Made by a program: the position numbers and the translations under genes
Part shown: piece by piece, positions 1 through 10,700 of the stretch
Layout of the letters: every line of letters begins with the position of its first letter
Numbering within the stretch: the stretch's first letter is position 1
Origin: Protostelium mycophagum
Lineage: Eukaryota; Evosea; Variosea; Protosteliida; Protosteliaceae
Assembly (NCBI GenBank): GCA_002081555.1
Contig: MZNV01000824.1
Location: 1 to 41,939, forward strand
DNA: 41,939 bases
Direction: 5' to 3'
The notes under the pieces: model-generated
What the model saw: only the letters and a program-made list of their open reading frames with translations
Database searches by the model: none
Told to the model about the DNA's origin: nothing

Positions 1-510
1 TTCTATGCATTCTGGGATGGTTTCCTGGAATCATACACGCCCTCATTCTATGTATTGCAGGATATCACAACGATCGTGCTCTTGTAGAAAAACGAAGATA
101 TTAGAGATGATAAAGAACACTCAAATTGGCACGACATACTCTAAATAAAAAGTCGTCCGTCGATGTTTCGAAACATGGTCACGTGCACATGCTTGAATAA
201 ATGTTCTTCAGTTCAGTATGAGAAGCTGAACCACTTTTGCAAGTTTGGTCAGTCTGACCACGTTGAAGACCATGTTCATCACCTACACCTGCAATATCGA
301 ATGAACTTACACGCAAGTGGAAGATGAAGGTGAAAGGTTGAGTTCAAAGAGGCTGGTGAAATCATTATTAAGACAAGCGTTTTCAAGAGGGATTTGTTTT
401 GGATTTCCAGCCTTCCTAAAAAAGGCTGAATAGAACAGTTCTGAGAGAAACGCGAGTTTCCGTTGATAATGACATTCTCTTCAAAAGATTTCTGGAAGCA
501 ACACCTTAGA
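1..510. other. No gene recognised
   Basis: No convincing exon, RNA gene or repeat was seen. No reading frame has recognisable similarity or flanking splice signals. Confidence 0.4.
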
Positions 511-970
511 TACCATCGAGAGTCATCCCAGTTTCAGAATTCATCCCAGTTTCACGGTTTGTCCCGCAAATTTGGTTCATCCCAAATTGGTCACGTGACC
601 AAGTATTGCATTGCATACATATTGCGATCGATATTGTGACAGTTTGCATTCTTTGCTCACTGCCTTCCCCAGCATTTCGACATTTTTTGGATGATTGCAA
701 CGCAATCATTCAGTCACGTGACCTCATCGTCAATTTTTTTTGCAAGATGCAATCTGATCGATTAGTTGGTTCCAGCTGTTTTCTGCAGCAGGATTATTGC
801 ACAAGATGAAGTAAAATGCGGTTTAGTATGTCCTCGGTGTCATGATGCAGCACATCGCCACATGACCCAAAAAAACTATGGAAAACTCACTTCATCCCAA
901 ATTCCTGGCACATCCCAAATTTGCGGTACGTCCCAGTTTCAAGAAACAGGGATGTCTCTCACAGGATGGT
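511..970. mobile_element. MITE-like element with imperfect terminal inverted repeats and TA flanks
   Basis: The left end reads CCATC-GAGAG-CATCCC-GTTTC and the right end is the same on the opposite strand (CCATC-CTGT-GAGAG-CATCCC-GTTTC), with a 4-bp length difference. Both ends are flanked by TA, as expected for a TA target-site duplication of the Tc1/mariner type. Further inside, shorter repeats of CATCCCAAATT and an inverted CCGCAAATTTGG pair extend the symmetry. There is no coding capacity, so it would be a non-autonomous DNA element. Short ORFs across it are by-products of the repeats. Only one copy is visible here, so the family assignment is inference. Confidence 0.5.
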
Positions 971-1623
971 AGAGTGGAGAGTATCTCACAAATCAAGGAA
1001 GCTTGATAAATCTGCATGTAGATGTACTCTGCTTTTATTCAATGGTGCCTCTTTATGTGGTGACAGCCTTACTGCTAACACTTGAGTTCTGTATTAGGAT
1101 TGTTGAAAAATCATTTGCTTCCACATGAACCACCAATCTTGCCGTACTCCGTCAGCATTGACATTCTTGTCCAGTGCTGCAGATGATTGTAGTAGATCAA
1201 ATAAAATAGGAAATAATTTATTTGACCGATGTCGATGTTCGCCCGCACCAGGTCAAATTAATTACGATTGTAAAACGACGCGTTCCGACACATCGAAGTA
1301 CCCCAGCTAGTCCACAGAATATAAGAAAGCGGTGTACACGATAGCTCGATGAAAAAGCCAAGACAAAGAATTTCAAGTGAGTGAAGATAATATTCTTGTT
1401 CTGATGACTGCTCAGCCTGTGACCTCAATTTACAAATCTGCACTCTCAGAAACACTCAATTCATGGACTGAGGCAAAGCTCTTGAAGAAGAATACGACCA
1501 ATTCAAATCCGTTTGGGGGCTTATATGTACAACCCTGATGATACAAAAGGATTCTATCTCTCCCATTCATAATTATCGTCACACATAAGACAGACTGCAG
1601 TGAAGAAGCGGGATGAGAGCATC
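971..1623. other. No gene recognised
   Basis: Spacer between the inverted-repeat element and the acidic gene. Only short, unsupported reading frames are present. The last part presumably carries the promoter of the gene starting at 1624. Confidence 0.4.
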
Positions 1624-2150
1624 ATGGGAAAGTTGGGTGAGTGATATTGCCAACGAGAGATGACGTCATCAAGGTTGATGTGGCTGTCATATTGACACTT
1701 TTGACAGCAGTATACTCGATCGACATCACGCCAGAAGAAAAAGTGGACAAGTCTCCTGATGTCTCCTCCAGCGATGATGATCATGTCGTCGACATGTCAT
1801 CAGAAGATGACCTAATCAGTATTGGATCCAACGATGGAGGGTTAGAGGAACATACGGATGAACCTCTCGACTATAATTTGGAATACGTCCCCTCAGATAA
1901 TGATGATGACGTCACCGACGAGGAGAATTGGTTTGTGAGAGAAGAGAACTGGCAATACATACACAGCGACGAAAACCTCGGATGGTTCAAACGCAGACGT
2001 ATTGGAACAGCACTACAATATTATGTGGAGAGGGCAAGACGGCCGGACGCCACACTGGACATCGAGGACTATCAGATGTGGACACAAGCGCTCCAAGTGC
2101 AGGACATCGATAGCGATAAAAATAGTCATGGTTTGATGTCAATAATTTAG
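1624..2150 (+). CDS. Small acidic hypothetical protein, two exons
   Basis: Exon 1 is only 13 nt (1624-1636, ATG GGA AAG TTG G). It is followed by a 71-nt intron (gtgagt...cttttgacag) and a long exon from 1708 to the TAG at 2148-2150. The start at 1624 is preferred because the long frame has no ATG near its 5' end and the splice restores an uninterrupted frame. The predicted protein, about 150 residues, begins MGKLAVYSIDITPEEK, then has a Ser/Asp/Glu-rich stretch (SSSDDD, MSSEDD, DNDDD) and a C-terminal part with Trp and Arg (ENWFVREENW, WFKRRR, YYVERARR). No family was recognised. The composition suggests a disordered acidic region that could bind basic partners, but no function can be claimed. 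Confidence 0.6.
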
Positions 2151-2400
2151 GGTCAAACCTAAACCAATGGTTTAAGTCAAAATCATGAATTGGATTTTAT
2201 GCCCAATATCATGGTATTGGAGTTGTAGAATCTCTGAATTGAGAAATTCATAATAAGAATAAAATATTAACTCTAGGTTGTTCATGCGCAGCTTCCTGTT
2301 TATTTTAGACAAAGCTATCTACGCTTTTTGCAATTTCGGCAAGCTCACCATTGTCCATTGCTGTTGATGATGGTGATTTCAGAATCCTAATTTTGGTGCC
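2151..2400. other. 3' flank of the acidic gene
   Basis: AT-rich; an AATAAAATAT poly(A)-like signal lies near 2257. Nothing else supported. Confidence 0.35.
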
Positions 2401-3040
2401 AAAAATATAGATAAAAATAACAACAAAATGTTGAATTTATTTGGTTTTAGCACGACATGATAAGTCATGATTAGCGTGATTTCCCCAATCACATCAATTC
2501 TCCACACCTAATAATCAGATCAGAGATGAATAAAGTAGATATATATACAGACACACTTAACTATTTTATGGACCTATTTGGGACCCCTAATCACTCATGG
2601 TGATGATGTAATTCTGCATTTTCTTCCTCCCATATGGTCCAAATCAAAACCTACATCCACCTAAATATTCCTATATTTTACATTTCACCTATGTTATTAA
2701 CTTCAAGATGATGAAACCAAAAATACTTACATTTTTTGGCTAATCGAACCAACCATTTTGTCCCAAATTCGAACGAAAGCATCCCGTATGTATGTTAAAT
2801 ACTCCTGCAAAGGGTCGTTGTTAAAACTCATCATCATCTCATTTTCCATTTTCTTGAGAGGTATTTCCATTTTGTTCGAATCGCAATCTACTTGCACCAA
2901 AATACCTATACCGAGCGTCTATATCTATAAAGCATCAACTCTAAATGATCACACAAGAGAAACTTACATTTTTTGGCCGAGTCGCACATCCTTTTGGTCC
3001 CCAATTCGAACGATATCCTCATGTAGATATTCTAAATTAC
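2400..3040. repeat. Degenerate dispersed repeat, copy A, with an internal duplication
   Basis: About 2400-2800 resembles 24400-24740 on the same strand: both contain a CAACAAAAT...TGAATTTTATT-like start, CAATC-CATCAATTCTC-ACACC, AGATCAGA...AATAAAG, CATTTTCTTCCTCCCA and CCAACCATTTTGTC-AAATTCGAA in the same order. Within copy A the block around CTTACATTTTTTGGC...AATTCGAACGA occurs twice (about 2725-2785 and 2964-3025). On the minus strand the two blocks read as short related peptides (YIRDAFVRIWDKMVG and YLHEDIVRIGDQKDV), so the repeat may derive from a duplicated coding exon that has decayed. Its family is not known. Confidence 0.5.
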
Positions 3041-3440
3041 CTTGTATGTTTTCAGTTGATCACTCTATCTTCACATTTTGATGATACAATTTTGAAATTA
3101 AAAGCAGAACTATTCACAATAGGCCAGATTGTTATTCAGCATTGAACCACCGCAGGAAGGCACTTCTTGCACCTTCATAAATCGTTGCGGCAATCAATGA
3201 TTGAATGGAAATCGCAAACCAGTCCTGCGCTACAATAGATTTTTTTACAAGATATTTTTGTGCCTGAAGGAACACCAATATAAAGACAACCACGCGAGAC
3301 AAATCAATCTGTGTGGTTCTGATGGAGATGTGCTGATATTAATATGATGTGAATGATCTTTGTCGTGTGTCTTTTTGTGTTTATGAATAGACATTCCTGA
3401 GGTATGGAGGACACCTGTGCTGTCCAATTATAGACCAGAG
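3041..3440. other. No gene recognised
   Basis: Spacer between the dispersed repeat and the 3' end of the zinc-finger gene. Nothing supported on either strand. Confidence 0.35.
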
Positions 3441-3962
3441 CTATATCCACTCTCCAACCAGATTGGCAATAATTGCCTTGCTCCTCTTTAATCTCTGCCT
3501 CCTTTGGTAATTTCTCATCTTTCTCTTATTGTTTGTCTGATGGCTCTGATCTTGTTCTGTAATCATTTCCTGAATCTCCTCTTGATGGAGGTCTTGTGAT
3601 TCATCAAACGGCAAAAATACAGAGCCAATTTCGCCTTGGTCCACCTCGGAATACGCGATTCCGTGCTCAATAAACTCTTCTGCTGGTTGCACTTGCTCGC
3701 TCAGAAGGAGATTCTCAAGCTGGTGCAGGTCAAGGAGAAGGGGCTCTGCTTGCAGATCTTGAGTGATGAATGGCTGAATGACCGATAGTGTGTCCAGCCT
3801 CCCTGACTTCTTGAGAAGATGACGCGTGTCTCGATTTCTCTTCAGTTCATGTTCTCTGCAATGACGATGTTCTGGCAGACGTTCTCTCTCACAAGGAGTA
3901 GCGCCCCGACGGATCCTTCCGTGAAGACAACATATCCCAGCATCCACTTGCTTTCTGGGCAT
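3441..3962 (-). CDS. Small zf-C3Hc3H-like protein (KANSL2/INO80D-type zinc finger)
   Basis: A single-exon ORF of 173 residues starting at ATG 3962. Residues about 10-40 carry a Cys/His pattern (CCLHGRIRRGATPC followed by HRHCREHE). It resembles the zf-C3Hc3H module of KANSL2 and INO80D, where C...GxxC......C..H binds zinc in chromatin-regulator subunits. The middle is acidic and Gln/Leu-rich and the C-terminus is strongly basic (NKRKMRNYQRRQRLKRSK), consistent with a nuclear protein. It is far shorter than KANSL2 or INO80D, so it is either a minimal relative or only one exon of a longer gene. The motif is seen directly; the family assignment is inference. An ACTACGGTAG-type motif lies about 70 bp upstream. 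Confidence 0.55.
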   Translation of the reverse strand: MPRKQVDAGICCLHGRIRRGATPCERERLPEHRHCREHELKRNRDTRHLLKKSGRLDTLSVIQPFITQDLQAEPLLLDLHQLENLLLSEQVQPAEEFIEHGIAYSEVDQGEIGSVFLPFDESQDLHQEEIQEMITEQDQSHQTNNKRKMRNYQRRQRLKRSKAIIANLVGEWI

Positions 3963-4955
3963 GTTGCCGCGATCAGAAAATAATTTTTTGCTCCAAGGAA
4001 TGATGACGGAAGCCAGAAAAGAGGAAAGGGTACTACGGTAGTTAACGGTATTCTGCTCATCTGGAAAAATGGAGCACTAATTTTTCCGATGCGCACGCAA
4101 CCAAGCATTTGACGGGATTGTAGAAGGGAGATCTCCGAATGTAAATTTGCAACGATCCAAAGATCAACGGTGACACCTCGTTGTAGGACGAACAGTCACT
4201 AAAGCGAACAGTCGCTCGTTGAATTTGATCATGTGGGCTTGATTGTGTCCGGTATCAGTGTTTTGCTATTGTTTGTACAAATGATGTAAATTTCACAAAT
4301 GGACATAACAGTTATTTTTTCATTTTTCACAGTTCTGTTGACGTTTTTTTTATATTATTCTTTGTTGACACAGCGAAGTCATTCAAATTTAAATTTTATA
4401 TTTTTTTGGCGACTCGGCGCACGGTACAGTGCAAACATTTTTTGGCTGGTCCTGGCACTGCGTCGCCACAATTTCTTTCAAATTTTTCCACGATTTTGCA
4501 ACTCCGCCAGCCAATGCTATTTTTAGATCAGCCTCACTTTCATCATAAAATAATATACAATAACAACATATATATTGATGATTTTAGGCGTTGTACGCGC
4601 GCTGATAGATTTACAGGTTGTGGCAAACGAGGAAACAGGGACATTTCTGCCGAACCAGGCATAATCGTCGTTGAATGCCGCCGAAAACTACAACATATTT
4701 TAATTTATTTTTCAGTAATAATTCAGTTATCATATGTCGAATAAAAATACGATTTACCGCTGCCAGGCGGCGCAACCAGAAGCCACAAGCTTGGAGATGA
4801 GAATTACACCAGCAGCATTTTCTCGGCCAATATACATCAGAATATTTTCTGAAGCACCATGTATAATCGCGAATCAATCGATAAAATAATTACCTATAAT
4901 AGTGACGGCACGATGGGTGGCATATTATAACGGCGATTTCACTGTAAAAGATCAG
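3963..4955. other. Gene-poor AT-rich stretch
   Basis: Two overlapping plus-strand frames (4299-4526, 4406-4744) and a minus frame (4611-4877) show no recognisable domain and are rich in Phe/Leu/Tyr from T-rich DNA. I do not support them as genes. A TACTACGGTAGTTAACGGTA motif lies at 4031-4050. Confidence 0.4.
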
Positions 4956-4959
4956 CAGT

Positions 4960-5460
4960 TATTATATATGAAAAGCCTGTTGTCGCCGCTCAAGAAGCCG
5001 ACGCAACACTACAAAAATTCCGTCAACGACGTGTAATGGTCGTGACAGGCTTTGTCACCGTGTACAGACTCTGTACGCAGATGTGCGAGAAACGCACCTT
5101 ATGAAATTTCTGAAGTCGCAAACCACTTACCAGCTTCACAAGTCCATGACACGCGGCGAGAAAGTAAGGCCTGTGCTCACAAAGCGCCCACTACAACTTG
5201 TACTGTGACCTGGTTGACATGAGTGATATTGCTGTGGCCACGCGACTTGTCTTGAAGTGGTCGCAAAATAGTAATTATAATTGGATTTTAAATATTATCA
5301 ATTGTTTTACAAAATATTTATGGTCATATAAATTAAAACATAAGAATGATGTTGCAAAATATAGAGAGAAATGGATTGATACTTACTGGCAAAATGTGAG
5401 ACTCTACGGACCAACAACAGCACAGAATTCCTCAATAATGATGTTAAATCTGTATTAGAG
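4960..5460 (+). mobile_element. Fossil integrase (rve/DDE) fragment of a retrovirus-like or Polinton-like element
   Basis: The clearest part, about 5190-5456, resembles an rve-type integrase core: a first catalytic-Asp region (CDLVDMSD) followed by NYNWILNIINCFTKYLW and a K-rich stretch. This layout is seen in integrases of Polinton/Maverick and related elements and in some Ginger-like DNA transposons. The surrounding sequence from about 4960 is probably from the same copy. No terminal repeats, capsid, polymerase or other parts were found. The copy is broken, with at least a few breaks, and looks like an old remnant. The family call is tentative. Confidence 0.5.
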
Positions 5461-5754
5461 TCACATGGCATAACAGGACCTACCTATACACCCAGAGTCA
5501 GTTGTATCTCTCTGTCTATGAAATCTGTCACTTGTCAACAGATGACATGTTGTATATCTCACCTTCTCTATATCTGTCTTCTGATATTTTAATCAATCTG
5601 AAGGATGCGATGCCAAGGTAGCCTGTGAGCTGCCCATGAAACATAACATATAGAGGATAGTACTCGCACAATTCGAGTAGGCTACCCCAGACGAATAATA
5701 CTATCATATACTTTCTATCCTTCAGATCGATAAAATCTCTATAATAATACATCT
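5461..5754. other. No gene recognised
   Basis: Spacer between the integrase fossil and the worn coding stretch. Only short unsupported frames. Confidence 0.3.
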
Positions 5755-6030
5755 CTATATTGTTCTATTCCTATATAAAATCAATCGGTAATAAAACATC
5801 ACATCATATACCATCTGGTTTGACATTTTCTGAGTTGTTGTATCATTCAATTTCCACTTCTTCTTTCCCTGTTTCAAATCAGACATAGAACATCTGCAGA
5901 CATTCTCACTCACTCTCAGTTTGTTTGGATTTACTCTTCTAAATCCAGGAGCCCCAAACACCTCTTGAATGATTAACTTGGCTTTCCGTAAACAGCGTGC
6001 CCAGCCATCCTCAAAGGACTCTTTTGCACT
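5755..6030 (-). pseudogene. Unidentified exon-like fragment, probably part of a decayed gene
   Basis: On the minus strand a frame of 91 codons follows a good acceptor (ctgactcag at 6031-6039) and begins SAKESFEDGWARCLRKAK, then is Lys/Asn-rich to a stop at 5755. No domain was recognised. The start of the exon and its acceptor recur at 6997-7053. A diverged version of the rest (5768-5960) recurs at about 6134-6340, so the locus has been tandemly duplicated and is decaying. No initiating exon or other downstream exon could be joined to it. Confidence 0.35.
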
Positions 6031-6049
6031 CTGAGTCAGTCACCTAAGC
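5993..6049. repeat. 57-bp direct repeat, copy 1
   Basis: Begins CAGCGTGCCCAGCCATCCTC and ends GTCAGTCACCTAAGC. It matches 6997-7053 with two mismatches. It covers a minus-strand 3' splice site and the first codons of an exon. Confidence 0.85.
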
Positions 6050-6332
6050 TCAGCATCCAATTGGACGTCCAATAAATAGTTACAAGATCCTCAATTCTGT
6101 CCAAGTGTTGCTCAACAAATGGGATTCTGTATTTTCTATATATAAAATTAATCGGCAATACATAACATCGTATCATATTACCATTTGATTTTGGTCACAA
6201 ACACTGTTCCATCCCATTTAACCTCTTTCATTTCACTTTATAACAGCCTCCCCTGATCCAGTCAGACACAAAAGGACATCTACGACATAGACACGCACCA
6301 GTGACAAATGTGTTGGGTGGCTCTGCATACTT

Positions 6333-6890
6333 CTAAATCCTCAAGCTCCATTTGTATGCATCTGCGAGTTTTGGCGGTGGACTTTTCTGAATCATGAGTA
6401 GTGCTTTCAGCGGGTCCTCCAGTCTCTTGTACGGGGCGTAATGCTCCGCCATTTCTTGAAAATTCAGTGAGTTTTCTTTGAATTGTGATGAAAATAAGTC
6501 ACCTAAAGCGATGATACCCACAGCCAGATATTCACCTTATTTGAAAAATGATCTGATGTGATCATCCTGAAGAATTTAAATTTTGAATTTCTCCTAACGC
6601 GGCAAATAAAAGTGGAGAAGAATTCAGAAAATCCAGAAAACTGACTCTGGGCACACCAATAGGGGCTGGCCTCTAACATCTCCAATCTCTCTCTCGATAT
6701 CAAATTTAGCATTCTATTTTTATACTGATTTATTATGTTGATGTTCCACTGACTAGGGTTGGATTCTTCAAAGAAAATTCCTCGAATACTCACTGGTGTA
6801 ATATTTTGAGACACGCCAAAATCTGCAATCTTCACACTCCCGTTAGCCTTCCTTGATCAGCACACTCGCAGATTTGAGGTTCCCTGCGCG
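6333..6890 (-). pseudogene. Relic of an STE20/MST-type protein kinase
   Basis: Kinase subdomains appear in order on the minus strand: NLKSASVLI (catalytic-loop end, about 6885-6850), KIADFGVSQN (DFG, about 6835), SPYWC (activation-segment end), VNIW (subdomain IX), then VGIIALGDLF and MAEHYAPYKRLEDPLKALL with IQKSPPPKL. The last part matches the MST/STE20 pattern IEMAEG-PPY-D-PMRAL-MI-PPP. The frame is broken at least twice (between KEG and GSVKIAD, and inside VNIW/AVGI), each by what looks like a one-base indel. The P-loop and catalytic HRD were not found. It is therefore called a pseudogene. A sequencing error is possible for one break but unlikely for both. Confidence 0.65.
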
Positions 6891-6996
6891 TCAATTAACG
6901 TGATGTTTCATGTTAAGATTCACGTTAAGATGTACTGTGTGTCACTTCAAATTCGTGAGTCCTTTGATGAGGGACGAACATGTGCGATCTGGACTT

Positions 6997-7053
6997 CAGC
7001 GTGCCCAGCCATCCTCAAAGGACGCTTTTGCACTCTGAGTCAGTCAACTAAGC
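6997..7053. repeat. 57-bp direct repeat, copy 2
   Basis: Second copy of the block at 5993-6049. It lies about 1 kb away in the same orientation, between the two kinase relics. Confidence 0.85.
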
Positions 7054-7059
7054 CTCACT

Positions 7060-7320
7060 TCAGCTTGATGTGCCTCCTCTTTTGATGACCAGAAAATGGA
7101 ACACATTGTTTTCTCCTCGTAAATGTCGACTCCAGAAATCGGCAGAAAACTCGCTCAACTTGCATTGCATTACGTATGCTGTGCTCCCCCTCATTTTTAG
7201 AACCATCCACATCTAACTCCTCTGTGTTGTGTCTCTGATACCCCAAATATTTTCGACGTCATCACCGTGAGACACATTGATTTTTACCAAAATCAGAGAT
7301 TTTGATGTTGTCCATATGAA
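7060..7320 (-). pseudogene. Second decayed protein kinase fragment
   Basis: Minus-strand reading shows DNIKISDFG (DFG motif, about 7310-7285), then, in another frame, RGSTAYVMQ (compare RGTPAYMAPE at the activation-segment end) and SADFWS (compare SDVWS of subdomain IX). The order and spacing fit a kinase C-lobe, but several frame changes are needed. No N-lobe was found. It is separate from the relic at 6333-6890 because each has its own DFG motif. Confidence 0.45.
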
Positions 7321-7764
7321 ATACATTTCAGATGCAAGCAAGATCGAAGTTGGCCTTATGGTTTCAGTGCTGCTAAAATTGTCGCGTTGTGCTCCGATTT
7401 AGTGGTGTCGATATCAGCAATTATATTAATGTCCATTTGAAACATTTCACTTGGAATCCAGAAGATAGAGAAGATGCAGATCAAGTGAGAAACAAAACAT
7501 TTCAATGATGCCATCTTGAACAGAGTGACTGCCTTGCACGTCAAGTACACGGGACTACCGTGCAGGAACGACACTGGAACGTGTCTGACCGGCAAAACCG
7601 CATTTGATCCATGTCACTTGGAATATGTGCTACTATTTCACCAATAAAGCGGGATCTTACGGTAAGCAAACGTGGTCTTTACGGTTGATGCCTGACTCGG
7701 ATATTTCGAATGAAGATTCTCTCACAACATTACAGAGATTGTTGCCATTCCCTCCTAGCCAAAC
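7321..7764. promoter_or_regulatory. Upstream region of the G8 gene
   Basis: A perfect TTACGGTAA lies at 7657-7665, followed by CTTTACGG near 7677, about 100 bp before the ATG of the G8 gene. Similar sequences lie near other gene starts in the window. A minus-strand frame at 7356-7595 has a hydrophobic stretch but no recognised domain and is not supported as a gene. Confidence 0.35.
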
Positions 7765-10700
7765 ATGAGCAGGTCACTCCTGGTCTTGTGGCTGTTGTCC
7801 TTATTGCTGTCTTTGGTGAAAAACATCACGAAAAATAATACTGACATTACAGGCGGCCGCAGCCTGCCCTGCTGCTCTTCCAAGTGGCACGATCAACTGG
7901 AGTACCAGAAATGATGCTGTCAATGCCTCCGTTACCATCGGCATCTCTCAGTCTTATGTCATCAGTGCCTCCCCAAAGAACCCACTCGGGGTCATCACCG
8001 TGAATGGAAAGTTGTTCATTCAAGATGCCTCCCTTGAGATCATCACCCACGGAATTGTCGTCGGACCTAACGGCACCCTCACCATCGGCACAGTGGACTG
8101 CCCCATCACGCAAAAGGTCCGTCCATGTTCATCATGATCAAAATGGAGTGATCAATCCTTTACATACCTAGGTGATCATCACTCTTGTTTGGGGAGGTGC
8201 ACTCGGTATTGACTATCATGACAATACCAACGTCGGGTACAAAGGAATTGTCTCCATGTGGGGTGGTACCGTACAGATGCACGGTTTCGTCAGCGGACCC
8301 AGCTGGACTAGACTTTCTGCCACAGCTTATGCCGGAACCAAAACTCTCACACTCCAAGAGCCAGTCAAATGGGTTGTGGGGGACAACATCTTGATTGCCA
8401 CTACCGACTTCAGCGAAGTCCACAGTACTCCTGCACAGAATATGAAGGGGTCACCCTTCCCAGACCAACACGAAGTGAGGTCCATTGCTGCGATCAGTGG
8501 AAACGTAGTGACACTGAATGCATCTCTGTTGTACAATCACTGGGGACTGGGGTATGAGAGGGCTGAAGTAGGGTGAGTTTGACGCTCGGCCTCAGGCGAG
8601 ATGATTCTGATTGCTGAGATGAATCAAGATGATCACGTGACTTCTGACATATTTCAGACTACTGAGCAAGCGTATTGTGATCCGTGGAGACAACAGCTCC
8701 ATCAGCTCATCTATCGGAGGCCACATGATGCTCAGATTCGGATACCATAATGTCACTGGCACGGAGCTGTACAATATGGGACAGAGTGGAAACATAGGAA
8801 AGTACCCCATCCATTTCCATCTGGCCAGGTTTATGTGGGGCATGAAAGTGGTCTTGTCTGATAATGCGGTGCATGACAGTTATCAGAGATGTTATGTGGT
8901 ACATGGTGAGTAGATCTCCATATTGAAACCGACATGAACGCTCATTCTGACTGTGTAAAGAGACCCATGGAGTTACACTCCAGAACAACATCGCTTACAA
9001 CAGTAGAGGACACTGCTACTTTTTAGAAGACGGTGGGGAGCACGGAAACAAATTCATACATAACTGGGGAGCACGCATCCTTCCTATGGTTCACCCACTG
9101 CTTGAATCCGATGATCAAGCCAGTACTTTCTGGGTTTCTAATCCAAACAATACATTCATCAACAATGGTAACGTTCAATATTAAACTCTCTAAAAATGAC
9201 GAGTTAATGCAGCCGCATCTGGAGGGTATATTGGTTTCTGGTTTGTGATGCCCATAATGCCGGTCCGTCTCGGCGCAAATTTCTGGAAGAATCCCACCGA
9301 AATGTCGCCCAGACAGACTGCACAACCTCCCGGTGGTTACCAAGGTAACGTGATGCACTCTATGTATGAGAATGGGGTACAATGCTCCAGCATGGAGAAT
9401 ATAGATGGATCCGTTTCCCCTGGTTACTGGAGGCCAATACCAGGAGTAAGTGATCAGAAATTACAGTTTCATTCTACACACAATGATGGTATTTACTGTA
9501 GACTTGTTCTCTAATTCATTTACATCAATTGTTTGGTTACTTGGTGGATTTTCCCTTCAATACTGACATATATTAGCCACCCTTCAATTCCACCTCCCAA
9601 AGATTACCGTCTGTCATTGGAAACTTCACAGTCTACAAAGTAAGAGGAGCGGCAATATGGTCAAGAGGATGCGCACCTGCCACATGGTCCAACAACATCA
9701 TCATAGACTCTGGAAGGGGTCTTGATATTATCAATGGTAAGTGCCATATACTTCTGCATGACTTTTAATGAAGTAATTATTGACTGTTAACAGGTCAGAT
9801 AGCTCTTAACTCTACCTTTGTGGGGAAAACTGCCAATAAGTGAGACTTTCTTCGCTTCTCAGATTGTGACATAGACAGGGGATTACCCAACAATGTAAAA
9901 TACAATATATCTGTCCCTGCTTCCGATGGTCGAATCTTACCAGTGGGAGGACTGACACATTATGACGTCGGAGCTAATATGGCATCTGTCAACTGTACTT
10001 TTATCAACTTCACTGACCCAGTGGTTCCGTACGGAGCTTGGGCCGGTTCGAGTATGTCCATCAGATCTTGGAGAATCATGACTTATTTTGTAGCAAACGG
10101 ACCTGGATGGGACAGCCCTCCCTGCTGGATCACCTCAGATTCCATTATGCAGAATTCCAATGTGGTGGCCTTCCCTTTCTGGCCTTACGTCACAAACTAC
10201 ACCTGGCAGGGCGATGGTATCTTTGACGACGGAGGTATGACAGGTGTTAAGGGTGGTGCTTGGATCTTGGGTGTGGAACCACATTTCTCCAGACTTCCCT
10301 TCTGTTCCTGGAAGAAAAGTTGGCCAGGTTACCAATGCAACTGGTTCAATTATGGTTTCTCACATTTGACTATTGGAAGTAACGTGGGAGACATCGAGAC
10401 AAATGACAGAACCAAATACGCAATGAATCTTGGCGATGGACAGAGCTTTGTGAAAGTTCCAAACTCTGTGGTGACAGCCCTTGTACCCATGGGGAGCCCA
10501 ATCACACAGATCTCCTTCTTACGTGAGTCGAATTGTCTTGATTTTGGATCGCTGAAGAGCAGCAGAAAGCCAGAGATACGCAGCTGCTACGTTGGCTGTG
10601 ATCAACAGCGGGTTCTACGAAGTGATCTGTTATAACGATACAGACAAGACGTTGTTTAGAACGCCTGGACAATTACAATTTGTGTGGGGTCAATGTACCA

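Noticed and set aside
506-972. Short ORFs with repeated ETGM or TSQ words
   Set aside because: Produced by the repeated CATCCCA units of the inverted-repeat element.
4299-4744. Two overlapping Phe-rich ORFs
   Set aside because: Hydrophobic composition follows from T-rich DNA; no domain, no splice continuity.
7356-7595. 79-codon minus frame with a hydrophobic stretch
   Set aside because: No recognisable family and it lies in the probable promoter of the G8 gene.
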